A stretch of 64,000 bases of DNA from Sedimentibacter sp. zth1. Its GTDB lineage: Bacteria; Bacillota; Clostridia; Tissierellales; Sedimentibacteraceae. Where the stretch lies: NCBI RefSeq assembly GCF_017352195.1, contig NZ_CP071445.1, positions 1-64,000 of the forward strand. Reading direction: 5' to 3'. This document shows positions 46,284 to 54,699 of the stretch, piece after piece. The position numbers and the translations under genes are program-made. The notes beneath the pieces were generated by a model, which saw only the letters and a program-made list of their open reading frames with translations, was not told the DNA's origin and searched no databases. Each line of letters begins with the position of its first letter. Position 1 is the stretch's first letter.

Positions 46284-47219
46284 ATGAAGAAAACTATTAT
46301 AGTAATAATTTTGTTAGTGATCATTAGTTTAAGTGGATGTTTATCGAGAGTTAAAATGTTAAATTTTGAGTATCAATCTGAATCAAAACAATCAGAAGAG
46401 ATGATTTACTCAATCGTATCTGCAATAAATAATCACGATTCTTTGACACTTAAAAATTTGTTTTCCGTTAATACTAGGAACGATTCAGAAAGTTTGGATG
46501 ATGATATAGAACATTTAATGGGAGTTTATCAAGGTGAAATAGTTTCTCTTGATAGGGTTTCAGGTCATACAAGTGAAAGTAATAATTATGGAGTTAAAGA
46601 AATTAGTATGTCCAAATCATATCTTGTGGAAACAGATTCAAATGCATACTTGTTCCGTTTTAAAATAAAGAGAAATGATAATAATAATGATGAAAATGGA
46701 TTATTTCAATTAGAAATTGTAAAGGAAGAAGACGATCAGTTTCTGTTTTGGATACTACATAATGATAATCCTGGAATTAGAGTTGGGAATCAACTAAAAC
46801 CCAAAGATTATGTTGCTGGTTTATTAAGAGGAATAGAAGTTCCTGTTCCTAGCAGATTGATAGATATATTTTCTAACAAAGCGAAGGATGAAAAAAGAGA
46901 GCTGATAAATGAGATAGAGACTGTGGGAGAGCAATTTATAGGTAATGTAAATTTTGATGAATTAGGTAATGTAAGAATTTTATCAACAGAGGTTGTTGAT
47001 GGTCTGATTTACGAAAAAGTGGTTTGTGATGTGACTACGTACACATCAGATGATGAAGAACTAATGATTTATAGCATATATTTAACATATATTCCTTATA
47101 TTAATGAAAACTTAAAAGGTGGTCTATATAATGTGTTCATAGTAGAGGGACATATAGATAGTAATCAAATTCCTATGATTGGTGAACCAGGAATATATTA
47201 TATCAGCAATGACAAGTAG
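46284..47219 (+). CDS. DUF5104-like lipoprotein (cassette 24)
   Basis: A 311-residue protein, AGAGGTGAGG before the ATG. The signal peptide ends in the lipobox SLSGC (Cys19). The first domain (QSEEMIYSIVSAINNHDSLT, LKNLFS) and the second half (RLIDIFSNKAKDEKRELINE, VGEQFIGNVNF) resemble DUF5104 lipoproteins of clostridia (recall). Likely anchored outside the membrane. Cassette boxes GTTAGGC and GCCTAAC match exactly. Confidence 0.75.
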   Translation: MKKTIIVIILLVIISLSGCLSRVKMLNFEYQSESKQSEEMIYSIVSAINNHDSLTLKNLFSVNTRNDSESLDDDIEHLMGVYQGEIVSLDRVSGHTSESNNYGVKEISMSKSYLVETDSNAYLFRFKIKRNDNNNDENGLFQLEIVKEEDDQFLFWILHNDNPGIRVGNQLKPKDYVAGLLRGIEVPVPSRLIDIFSNKAKDEKRELINEIETVGEQFIGNVNFDELGNVRILSTEVVDGLIYEKVVCDVTTYTSDDEELMIYSIYLTYIPYINENLKGGLYNVFIVEGHIDSNQIPMIGEPGIYYISNDK

Positions 47220-47328
47220 ATTTATGAATAGTACCTTAGTAAAGGTTATTTGATAACAACGAAATTAAATACATTCTGCATGAGAATAGTGGAAGTAAGT
47301 CATTTTTAGGGCTGACGATTAATACGTC

Positions 47329-47430
47329 GCCTAACAATGTGTTTGCGTTCGTTCGGGTAGGGGAGTTCTCATAGGTCGCTAGCGCGTCATTTTGTTTAAC
47401 GTCGCGCGGGTATCCCGCGCGACGTTAGAT
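47329..47430 (+). other. attC site 24, hybrid with mini-cassette stem
   Basis: GCCTAAC and a shortened left half, then the end of the mini-cassette. 47394-47430 alone is a minimal attC: GTTTAAC, GTCGCGCGGG, TAT, CCCGCGCGAC, GTTAGAT, with a perfect 10-bp stem. Confidence 0.8.
47377..47423 (+). mobile_element. mini-cassette, partial copy D
   Basis: CGCTAGCGCGTCATTTTGTT followed by AAC and the GTCGCGCGGG stem; the internal hairpins of copies A-C are absent. It may be the simpler ancestral form. Confidence 0.65.
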
Positions 47431-47543
47431 GAAAGTCTGATATAATTTCAAAGTGTATTTTTTAGGGTCAAGTTAAATATAGTTTAGAGTATTAAAAATT
47501 GCTATTAAGTTAGTAAAGATTATTTATATTATAGGAGGGTATC

Positions 47544-48116
47544 ATGAATTTTTGGGAAGGAAAAAATATTCGTTTACGTGCCATTGAAGAAGATGATGCG
47601 GATTTATTTTTTGAAGCATTACAAAACATGGAAATTCAAAAAAACGAATCTGATATACGAATGCCGATGTCACACAAAGCTTCTGTTGATTTTGCAATAG
47701 AGCAATCCTTAAAAGGTAATGGAAACAATTCGCCGTTTCTTATCATAGAAGATAAAAATAAGAATAAAGTTGGTATGGCTACCCCATCGTTAGATGATAA
47801 TAGAGTAGGCGTGTTTTCATGTGGAATGTTTATTTTACCTGAATATCAAGGAAAAGGATACGCCAAAGAAGCGCTTTTATTAATTTTAAAATTCTTTTTT
47901 GAAGAATTAAGATGTCAAAAGTTTAACGCTAGTGTTTATTCATACAATAACGCCTCAAATAAATTATGTGAAAAAATAGGGTTAGTAGTTGAAGGTAAAC
48001 GAAGAAACATGGTTTATACAAATGGGGAATTTTATGACGAAGTTTTATATGGGTTAACGTTGGATGAATATTTTAACATCTCAAATGAGCATAATGTGAG
48101 ATTGATGTATTTATAA
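47544..48116 (+). CDS. GNAT-family N-acetyltransferase (cassette 25)
   Basis: A 190-residue protein, GGAGGG before the ATG. RimJ/RimL-type: NIRLRAIEEDDADLFFEAL, MFILPEYQGKGYAKEALLLI (motif A) near 102-120, NNASNKLCEKIGLVVEGKRR (motif B) near 139-158. Substrate unknown. The 5' leader (to 47530) is nearly the same as those after sites 6 and 14. Confidence 0.88.
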   Translation: MNFWEGKNIRLRAIEEDDADLFFEALQNMEIQKNESDIRMPMSHKASVDFAIEQSLKGNGNNSPFLIIEDKNKNKVGMATPSLDDNRVGVFSCGMFILPEYQGKGYAKEALLLILKFFFEELRCQKFNASVYSYNNASNKLCEKIGLVVEGKRRNMVYTNGEFYDEVLYGLTLDEYFNISNEHNVRLMYL

Positions 48117-48179
48117 AAGATAATTAAATTATAAAATAATTAAAAATTATGCGAGTCAAGAAGCTTATATCAGACCAAC

Positions 48180-48359
48180 CTCTAACAACATGTTCACGCA
48201 GGGGTGCCAGCAGGAACGTCAGCGAGTAGGATAGTTAGGGAAGAAAGTCACGCAGAGGGCAAGTCAGCACCACATCACTTCGCCGGGTGCGACCACCGCC
48301 AAGACGGTCTAGCTCTTGCTGTCCGGTTCAGCGACGTCGGGAACAAAGCGACGATAAGA
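48180..48359 (+). other. attC site 25 with odd right box
   Basis: CTCTAAC at the left; the right box reads GATAAGA, the form that begins the mini-cassettes (GATAAGC), instead of GTTAxxx. Type B. Confidence 0.65.
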
Positions 48360-48473
48360 AATGACGATATCGAAGCTATTCTTTGGAGTTTTGTCTGATA
48401 AATAGCGAGATGTTACGTGATAAGTATATAATATTGCGAAGGTTATTTAAATAATATTGAGGAGGACGCAAAT

Positions 48474-48923
48474 ATGAAAGTTTTAATAATTTATTCGTCT
48501 ATACATCATGGTAATACTAAAAAAATAGCAAGAACAATGGCTACATCTATAAATGCTGATATAATAGAAACAAAAAATTTAAAAATAAATACATTAGATG
48601 AATATGATTTGATAGGTTTTGGTTCAGGAATATACAATGCTAAGTTTCATAAAAATATACTTAACTTAATTGACAAATTACCTAAATTAAAAAATAAAAA
48701 AGTTTTTATTTTTTCCACAAGTGGATTTGGAAGAACAAAATATAATGTTCCAATTGAAAAAGAATTAAGGAAACATAATTTAGAAATTATCGGAAGTTTT
48801 ACATGTAAGGGGTATGATACCTTTGGGCTTTGGAAATTATTTGGAGGAATTGCTAAAGGCAGACCAAATAACAAGGATTTTCAGAATGCAAAAGATTTTG
48901 CTGAAAGACTTATATCTTCGTAA
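48474..48923 (+). CDS. flavodoxin-family protein (cassette 26)
   Basis: A 149-residue protein, GAGGAGG before the ATG. VLIIYSSIHHGNTKKIARTM is the FMN phosphate-binding loop of flavodoxins. IGFGSGIYNAKFHKNILNLI and VFIFSTSGFGR supply the other FMN loops. It carries electrons, probably from ferredoxin-type donors; the partner is unknown. Confidence 0.85.
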   Translation: MKVLIIYSSIHHGNTKKIARTMATSINADIIETKNLKINTLDEYDLIGFGSGIYNAKFHKNILNLIDKLPKLKNKKVFIFSTSGFGRTKYNVPIEKELRKHNLEIIGSFTCKGYDTFGLWKLFGGIAKGRPNNKDFQNAKDFAERLISS

Positions 48924-48971
48924 TTTTCATATTTTGTGGAGGATTATAGGGGTGAAAGGCGTCGTCACTTC

Positions 48972-49042
48972 TTATAACATGCTATTTTCATACATTCCAC
49001 TAAAAACATGTGGAACGTCGCAACATAGCAAGACCGTTAGCT
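48972..49042 (+). other. short attC site 26 (71 bp)
   Basis: TTATAAC...GTTAGCT with stems GCTAT/ATAGC and TTCCAC/GTGGAA. Its sequence differs from the long attC types, closer in size to classic short attC sites. Confidence 0.7.
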
Positions 49043-49164
49043 GAAAGAGAAATATCATATCAGAGAATATTTTGGGGGTCTATATTAACAAAGCTTATGG
49101 TTACTTGAAATTTATATTAAGTTACAAAAGTTATATATATAAAAATTTGAAAGGATGTGGATTT

Positions 49165-49563
49165 ATGAAAAAAATATTTGTTCTTCTTATAATCTTAACT
49201 TTAACCTTATCTTTATTTACAGCCTGTACTAACAAAATAACTGAATTGAAAATGGGAAAATATACTTTAGTTATGCAAGAAAATAATGAGATTCCAGATG
49301 TTATGTTGCCGTGTATTACCTTAACTGATGAACAATTTACTTTCGTTTATGATTCATTGAGTAGTTATTTTAATATTGGCACTTATAAAATAACTGATGA
49401 AATTTTAATGTTAACTACTAGTGATAAAAAATATACATATAGCTTTAAAATAGATGGAGATAGTCTTATTTTTATAGAGGATAAATCAGATTCTGTAGGT
49501 TTGATAGATAGTAAATTTGGTGTGCAAGTTTTAGATGGTTCAGAGTTTAAATTAACAGAATAA
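49165..49563 (+). CDS. small lipoprotein (cassette 27)
   Basis: A 132-residue protein. The ATG at 49165 follows AAAGGATG. The signal peptide ends in the lipobox LFTAC. The rest (MGKYTLVMQENNEIPDVMLP, TYSFKIDGDSLIFIED) is a small beta-rich domain similar in style to DUF5640-type lipoproteins; unassigned. Cassette boxes GTTAGCT and AGCTAAC match exactly. Confidence 0.7.
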   Translation: MKKIFVLLIILTLTLSLFTACTNKITELKMGKYTLVMQENNEIPDVMLPCITLTDEQFTFVYDSLSSYFNIGTYKITDEILMLTTSDKKYTYSFKIDGDSLIFIEDKSDSVGLIDSKFGVQVLDGSEFKLTE

Positions 49564-49763
49564 AGTTATGTTTAAAATTTAACATTATGAGCACAAAACG
49601 AAGTATATATAAAATGCTTTATTCAGCTAATAGTTATTATAAAGAGTGTGAGTAATAAAAAAGGATGGCAAATAAATTTTTATAAATCAACCTGTGAGCC
49701 AGTCATGGAGAGTGATATTTCTCAAACAGCTAACAATATGTTCACGCAAGGGTTCCAGTGGGA

Positions 49764-51658
49764 GTGCGCCAGTTCGGCGTTTAATATATAGCTAGGTGAA
49801 ACTCCTAGCCTGGTAAAGTTTAGCCAACAGCCAGTATCTAGCCTTGGAGCCGAAGCGGTGACGTAAGGTTTAAGCGTAGGCAAGAAAGTTTGAGAGCCGT
49901 AATGCGAAAGCGTGAAGTGATAGAGCCTCGTTAGTCCGATAAGTGAAAGTCGATGTCATTCCTCTGACAGCAGACAAAAAGAAATAACCGATAAAGGCAA
50001 GGTTATGGAAATTTCACCGGGGTCTGAGAGCATGGCGAGCAAACAAGGTATATTAAGCGTACCTGGGAGGTCTTGTAGTTTTCTGAATAACAAAAACAGA
50101 TAAGGATGGCATAAGGTGTAGAAAACCAAAGAAGTCTTAAGAGCTGCAAGAAGTCGGACTAATTCATAGTAGTGAAGAAGTAGATGAAAGTCTATGGAGC
50201 AAAGGGATTAGCATGTAAGACAATTCGGAAAGTAACACATGAAAGACACTAGAGGTTAAATAAACACATGGGAAAGATACAAGAAGAAATAAAAGAACTA
50301 TCAATAAAACACGCAAAACTGCAAACACTAATGCACTATGTAAATGAAGAAAATTTAAAACAGGTGCATGAAAAACAGGACAAGAAAAAAGCAGTAGGAA
50401 TAGATGGAGTAACAAAAGAACAATATTCAGAACAACTAGAAGATAATATAAAAATTCTCCTAGAAAAAATGAAGAAGTTCGGATACAAACCAAAACCCAC
50501 AAGAAGAGTAATGATACCAAAAAGCGATGGAAAAATGCGATCATTAGGAATACTGTCATATGAAGATAAGTTAGTACAAACAATAATGGCAGAAATATTG
50601 AATGGAGTATATGAACCAAGATTTCTTGATATATCATATGGTTTTAGACCAAACAGAAATTGCCATCAAGCAATAAAAATGATAAACAATACGATGATGC
50701 ACAAAAACGTAAACTATATACTAGACTGTGATATAAAAGGCTTTTTCGACAATGTAGACCAAGGATGGCTAATGAAATTTTTAGAACACGATATACAAGA
50801 TAAGAATTTTCTTAGATATATAGTAAGATTTCTAAAAGCAGGAATATGGGAAGACATGAAATACGTAGAAAGTGACAAAGGAACAATTCAGGGTGGAAAT
50901 ATATCACCAGTATTGGCAAATGTATACCTACACTATGTATTAGATATATGGTTTGAAAAGTCGGTGAAACCAAAACTGCATGGAGAAGCGTATCTGGTGA
51001 GATATGCAGATGACTTTGCAATACAGTTTCAAGCAGAAAGCGAAGCGGAAAAAGTATACAAGATGCTAATAGAGAGATTGAAAACATTTGGATTAGAAGT
51101 AGCAATAGAAAAGACAAGGATAATACCATTCGGAAAACATAGAGGAACAAAAGAAAATTTTGATTTTCTCGGATTTACATTTGTAAATGGAAAAACAAAA
51201 AATGGTAAATATCGTGTGCATATCAACACAAGTAAGAAAAAGCTAAAAGTAAAAAGGCAAAATGCGAAAAGTTGGCTAAAAGAAGTAATGCACAAACCTA
51301 TTGATACAATAATGAAAAGCTTGAAAAGAAAACTGGTGGGACACTATAACTACTATGGGATAAGTGGAAATATCAAAGGAATAAAGAAATTCCACGGATA
51401 TGTTAAATACCAATGCTACAAAAGATTAAACAGAAGACATCAAAAGAAAAGCATGTCTTATGATATATTTGAAAAAATATGGGAAGCATATATTCCAAGT
51501 CCAAAGATTTGTGTAAACATATGGTAGAACTATAAAGTTTTATATGAAGAGCCGTATGCCTAAATAGGGCACGTACGGTTCCGAGAGGGGCGAACAGACA
51601 GTAACCTTTTACAGTGAAATAACATAAAAGAGGGAAGTGTCGGGTTCGTCTACTCGAC
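49764..51658 (+). mobile_element. group II intron, copy 4
   Basis: 1895 bp, same ends as the other copies. Left exon AGTGGGA, right exon ACGTCAAGAGG. Confidence 0.9.
50268..51527 (+). CDS. ltrA: group II intron reverse transcriptase/maturase, copy 4
   Basis: 419 residues with intact RT blocks and YADD. It differs from copy 1 at several places (NNTMMHKN, KLKVKRQ, KLVGHYNYY, SYDIFEK), so it is the most diverged intact copy. Confidence 0.92.
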   Translation: MGKIQEEIKELSIKHAKLQTLMHYVNEENLKQVHEKQDKKKAVGIDGVTKEQYSEQLEDNIKILLEKMKKFGYKPKPTRRVMIPKSDGKMRSLGILSYEDKLVQTIMAEILNGVYEPRFLDISYGFRPNRNCHQAIKMINNTMMHKNVNYILDCDIKGFFDNVDQGWLMKFLEHDIQDKNFLRYIVRFLKAGIWEDMKYVESDKGTIQGGNISPVLANVYLHYVLDIWFEKSVKPKLHGEAYLVRYADDFAIQFQAESEAEKVYKMLIERLKTFGLEVAIEKTRIIPFGKHRGTKENFDFLGFTFVNGKTKNGKYRVHINTSKKKLKVKRQNAKSWLKEVMHKPIDTIMKSLKRKLVGHYNYYGISGNIKGIKKFHGYVKYQCYKRLNRRHQKKSMSYDIFEKIWEAYIPSPKICVNIW

Positions 51659-51889
51659 ACGTCAAGAGGAAAGTCAGACCACATCACTTCACCGGGTGTG
51701 ACCACCGCCAAGATGGTCTAGCAAATGGGTCCGGTTCAGTGACGTCGGGAACACAGACCAGCTAGTAAAAGTCAACAAGAAAAATAAAAAAGTTTAGTAA
51801 TATTGTTTAGCTAAAAAAGTGTAACCTTAATAAACCCAAACAATGAATTGCTTGAAAAACAATTAAAACTTTATGTAAGGACTTAATAA

Positions 51890-53194
51890 TTATGCAGCAA
51901 GTAGCTGTAATGATTGTTTGTAGTTACTAATATGAGTTTCTGGAGAACGGAGTTCAAAAGATTTTTCATCACGTAGCACTGCAAAAATGATATTACAGAT
52001 TTTGTGCATAACAGCACCAATAGCAACCTTTTTAGGTTTAGATTCAGTTTTCTTTCGGTAATAAGCTTGTAAATAGGGATTAATAGCTTTACCATTACTT
52101 GTAGAACGTATATTAGACAAAGCGATAGCAAAAACAACACGTCTAGCGATACGTGAACCACGCTTAGACATATGCATTTCAGTAGCATTGAATTTGCCTG
52201 ATTGGTTAACTTCAGGATCCATACCAAAATAAGCAAACAGCTGTTTAGGGTTCTTAAAAGCACTAAAATCACCAATTTCACACATTATGGTAACAGCAGA
52301 TAAAAAACCAACACCAGAAATTGAATCTAGCAAATGAATTTGATTAATAAACTTTTCGGATTTATGCTTATCAACAAGCAAATTTATTTGATTTAAAATA
52401 GATTCAATAACAGTATCTAAATATTCGATTAAGTCAATAGTTAAAGAAATATTGAAATACACACTATCAATATTACAACCAAAGGTTTTGGCTGCATTTG
52501 CTGCGTTAGAAAGTTTTTCGTAGCATTGAGTAGCTTTTGAAATACCTTTTCTAGAAGATTTAGATATTTTTTCAATCAAAGATGATTTATGCGCTCTTAA
52601 TATTTTATCAGGAGTACAATAATTCTTTAAAATCATGCGAGATGTAACACCACAAACATCTGAGAAAATATTAAGGTATTGAGGAAAAACAGTATGTAAA
52701 TCCGCTTTTAGTTTATTAATATGAGCTGAGCGTTGATCCATAATGTCATAATGTTTACGAACTAAGCTACGAAGCTCTAAAACAAGCTTAACAGGCATAA
52801 CAGAGGTTTTTAAATTGTTAGATAAACCAAGTCTAGCGATGCCAATAGAATCTAATTTATCATTTTTTACTTTCCTTATTCCTGAATTTTTGATAGAATG
52901 AGTGATGAGAGGGTTAATAATATGGGCCTCAAATCCTGATTCATTCAGGAAGCAGAAGAGCGGAAAGTGATAGATTCCGGTAGATTCCAGGAAAATGTGT
53001 GATTTCATGGAATGTGACTCTTCTGCTTTTTTTATTGCAGAAATAGCACGTTCAAGAGAATCTATACTGTTATGTAGTATTTTAAAAGGTTTCAAAATAA
53101 TGTTTCCGTTGTTATCAACAATAGACATAAAACTAAAAGTTGAACCAACATCAATACCAACGGAGATATAGTTACGATTATTAAAATTAAACAT
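51890..53194 (-). CDS. IS110-family transposase (DEDD recombinase)
   Basis: A 434-residue protein. The ATG at 53194 follows GAAAGGAGC. The N-terminal RuvC-like part (YISVGIDVGSTFSFMSIVDN, HIFLESTGIYHFPL, KNDKLDSIGIARLGL) has the DEDD acids. The C-terminal Tnp20 part (LLDSISGVGFLSAVTIMCEI, PKQLFAYFGMDPEVNQSGKF, MSKRGSRIARRVVFAIALSN) has the Ser nucleophile region. IS110 enzymes use a structured bridge RNA to choose the target (established). Confidence 0.9.
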   Translation of the reverse strand: MFNFNNRNYISVGIDVGSTFSFMSIVDNNGNIILKPFKILHNSIDSLERAISAIKKAEESHSMKSHIFLESTGIYHFPLFCFLNESGFEAHIINPLITHSIKNSGIRKVKNDKLDSIGIARLGLSNNLKTSVMPVKLVLELRSLVRKHYDIMDQRSAHINKLKADLHTVFPQYLNIFSDVCGVTSRMILKNYCTPDKILRAHKSSLIEKISKSSRKGISKATQCYEKLSNAANAAKTFGCNIDSVYFNISLTIDLIEYLDTVIESILNQINLLVDKHKSEKFINQIHLLDSISGVGFLSAVTIMCEIGDFSAFKNPKQLFAYFGMDPEVNQSGKFNATEMHMSKRGSRIARRVVFAIALSNIRSTSNGKAINPYLQAYYRKKTESKPKKVAIGAVMHKICNIIFAVLRDEKSFELRSPETHISNYKQSLQLLAA

Positions 53195-53563
53195 AGAAAG
53201 CTCCTTTCGAATAGGTATCCATAAATAGCAATGAGTACACAACCTGGCACGTTATTCGGGTATAGCTTATCAGCTCCCAACCAGCTAAAATCATAAATCC
53301 TCATTGAATGGATTGATTGTCTGTAGTTACAGGTATTGCCTTATAAAAGGCTCCCAAGGACGTTAACATCTACCATCCTATTCAATAAATATAATACCTT
53401 ATGACTTAGACAAAGTCGAGAGTTGAATTTCTATACAATAACTTATGAGTTTATTCATGACTCAATGGTTGAATGATTGTATACAAGAATGATTTTCTTT
53501 ATTCAGCCAGAACATGAATTAGATATGAATTAGCATAGTTTTTTGCTATGACTTTATTATACC
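53195..53563 (-). ncRNA. candidate bridge RNA region of the IS110 element
   Basis: Non-coding stretch upstream of the transposase, where IS110-group elements encode their bridge RNA. It contains short inverted repeats (AGCATAG/CTATGACT). Location argument only; the RNA was not folded. Confidence 0.4.
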
Positions 53564-53653
53564 AGAGACGTTATAGGAAAGTATGATATCATATCAAAGA
53601 AACTTATTAGGGACAATTTACTATATATTAAAATTGGCTAAGGAAGGTGTGAA

Positions 53654-54274
53654 ATGGCAAATCAAATTAGAGGTATTATCTTAGAAGGACAATCTTGTTC
53701 TGGTAAATCATCTATATTTAATGCTATAAAAAAATATCACATTATGCAAAATGATAACGAAAGAAATGTTATTTTTTTATCTGAACAATATTCACAGAAT
53801 TTAAATTTGGTTAATGGTAAATTTGAAAAACTAAGCGAAGAAGAGAACCTTAAAGTATTAATTGATAGAATTACAATGCTAGAGCAACTAAATAACTATG
53901 CTAATTCTATGGGATTACATTCACGTCGTTCAAGGGGATTGTTCTATGTCTTTGAAAGATTTCACTTTAATTATGCATTCTGTTTTAGCCAAAATATAGC
54001 ATTTAAGTATAAAGAGGTTGAGGATAGGCTTAAAAATTTAAATGCATATACCATATTATGTACTATAAGTGATAATAAAATTGAACAACGTCTTAAGCAT
54101 AGAGCTACTTTAACTAATGAAGTTATAACTGAAGATATTGTTAATGAGTATAAGAAAAATCAAGATTTATTTATAAAAATAGCTAATAATTCTAATGTCT
54201 CAACGACGATTCTTAATACAGATAATATGGATTGGGATCATATTGCTAAGGAGATTTATAGACTAAATTATTAA
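53654..54274 (+). CDS. P-loop kinase-like protein (cassette 28)
   Basis: A 206-residue protein, GGAAGGTG before the ATG. Walker A is GIILEGQSCSGKSSIFNAI near residue 7. FYVFERFHFNYAFCFS near 95 takes the place of the DRY/DRH motif of thymidylate kinase-like enzymes. IEQRLKHRATLTNEVI is a lid-like Arg-rich stretch. A nucleoside or nucleotide kinase is likely; substrate unknown. Cassette boxes GTTATAG and CTATAAC match exactly. Confidence 0.75.
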   Translation: MANQIRGIILEGQSCSGKSSIFNAIKKYHIMQNDNERNVIFLSEQYSQNLNLVNGKFEKLSEEENLKVLIDRITMLEQLNNYANSMGLHSRRSRGLFYVFERFHFNYAFCFSQNIAFKYKEVEDRLKNLNAYTILCTISDNKIEQRLKHRATLTNEVITEDIVNEYKKNQDLFIKIANNSNVSTTILNTDNMDWDHIAKEIYRLNY

Positions 54275-54341
54275 GAAAGATTATAATAGTGTGTTTATTT
54301 TAAAATTATAGAGTAGATTTGGAGAGTGATATCATACCAAC

Positions 54342-54490
54342 CTATAACAACGCGTTCACGTAAGGGTGCTTGTGACGTGACGTCAAAAGGAAAGTCAGCA
54401 CCACATCCCTTCACCGGGAACTAAGTTCCGCCAAGAGGGTCTATCTGTGGTGTCCGGTTCAGTGACGTCGGGAACAAAGGGACGTTAGAT
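54342..54490 (+). other. attC site 28
   Basis: CTATAAC...GTTAGAT; arms GTTCACG/CGGGAAC; type B. Confidence 0.85.
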
Positions 54491-54699
54491 GACATGATTA
54501 CAATCTAAAAGGTTGATTTTGAACGAGAGATTTATTAGAATTGGGTACTTAATATCATAGGACATTTTTAATGTGTTGTCTTTACATATTCCTTTACCGT
54601 AAGCGTAAAGTGTAAAATGTATTAATTATTAAAAAAAGTTCAAATGCGACATAAAAGTAAAACGATATATGTAATCTATAGAAAATAGAGGATTAATTA

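Larger units (their letters stand above)
51758..53563 (-). mobile_element. IS110-family insertion sequence inside attC 27
   Basis: One IS110-type transposase gene, a long non-coding stretch before it (about 370 bp) and a short one after it (about 130 bp). On the left, attC sequence ends ACACAGA; on the right it resumes AGAGACGTTATAG. Ends are estimates because IS110 elements lack clear terminal inverted repeats. Confidence 0.75.
49728..53576 (+). other. attC site 27, split by group II intron 4 and by an IS110 element
   Basis: AGCTAAC at the left; the right box GTTATAG is at 53570. Removing 49764-51658 and about 51758-53563 restores a type B attC. Confidence 0.8.
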
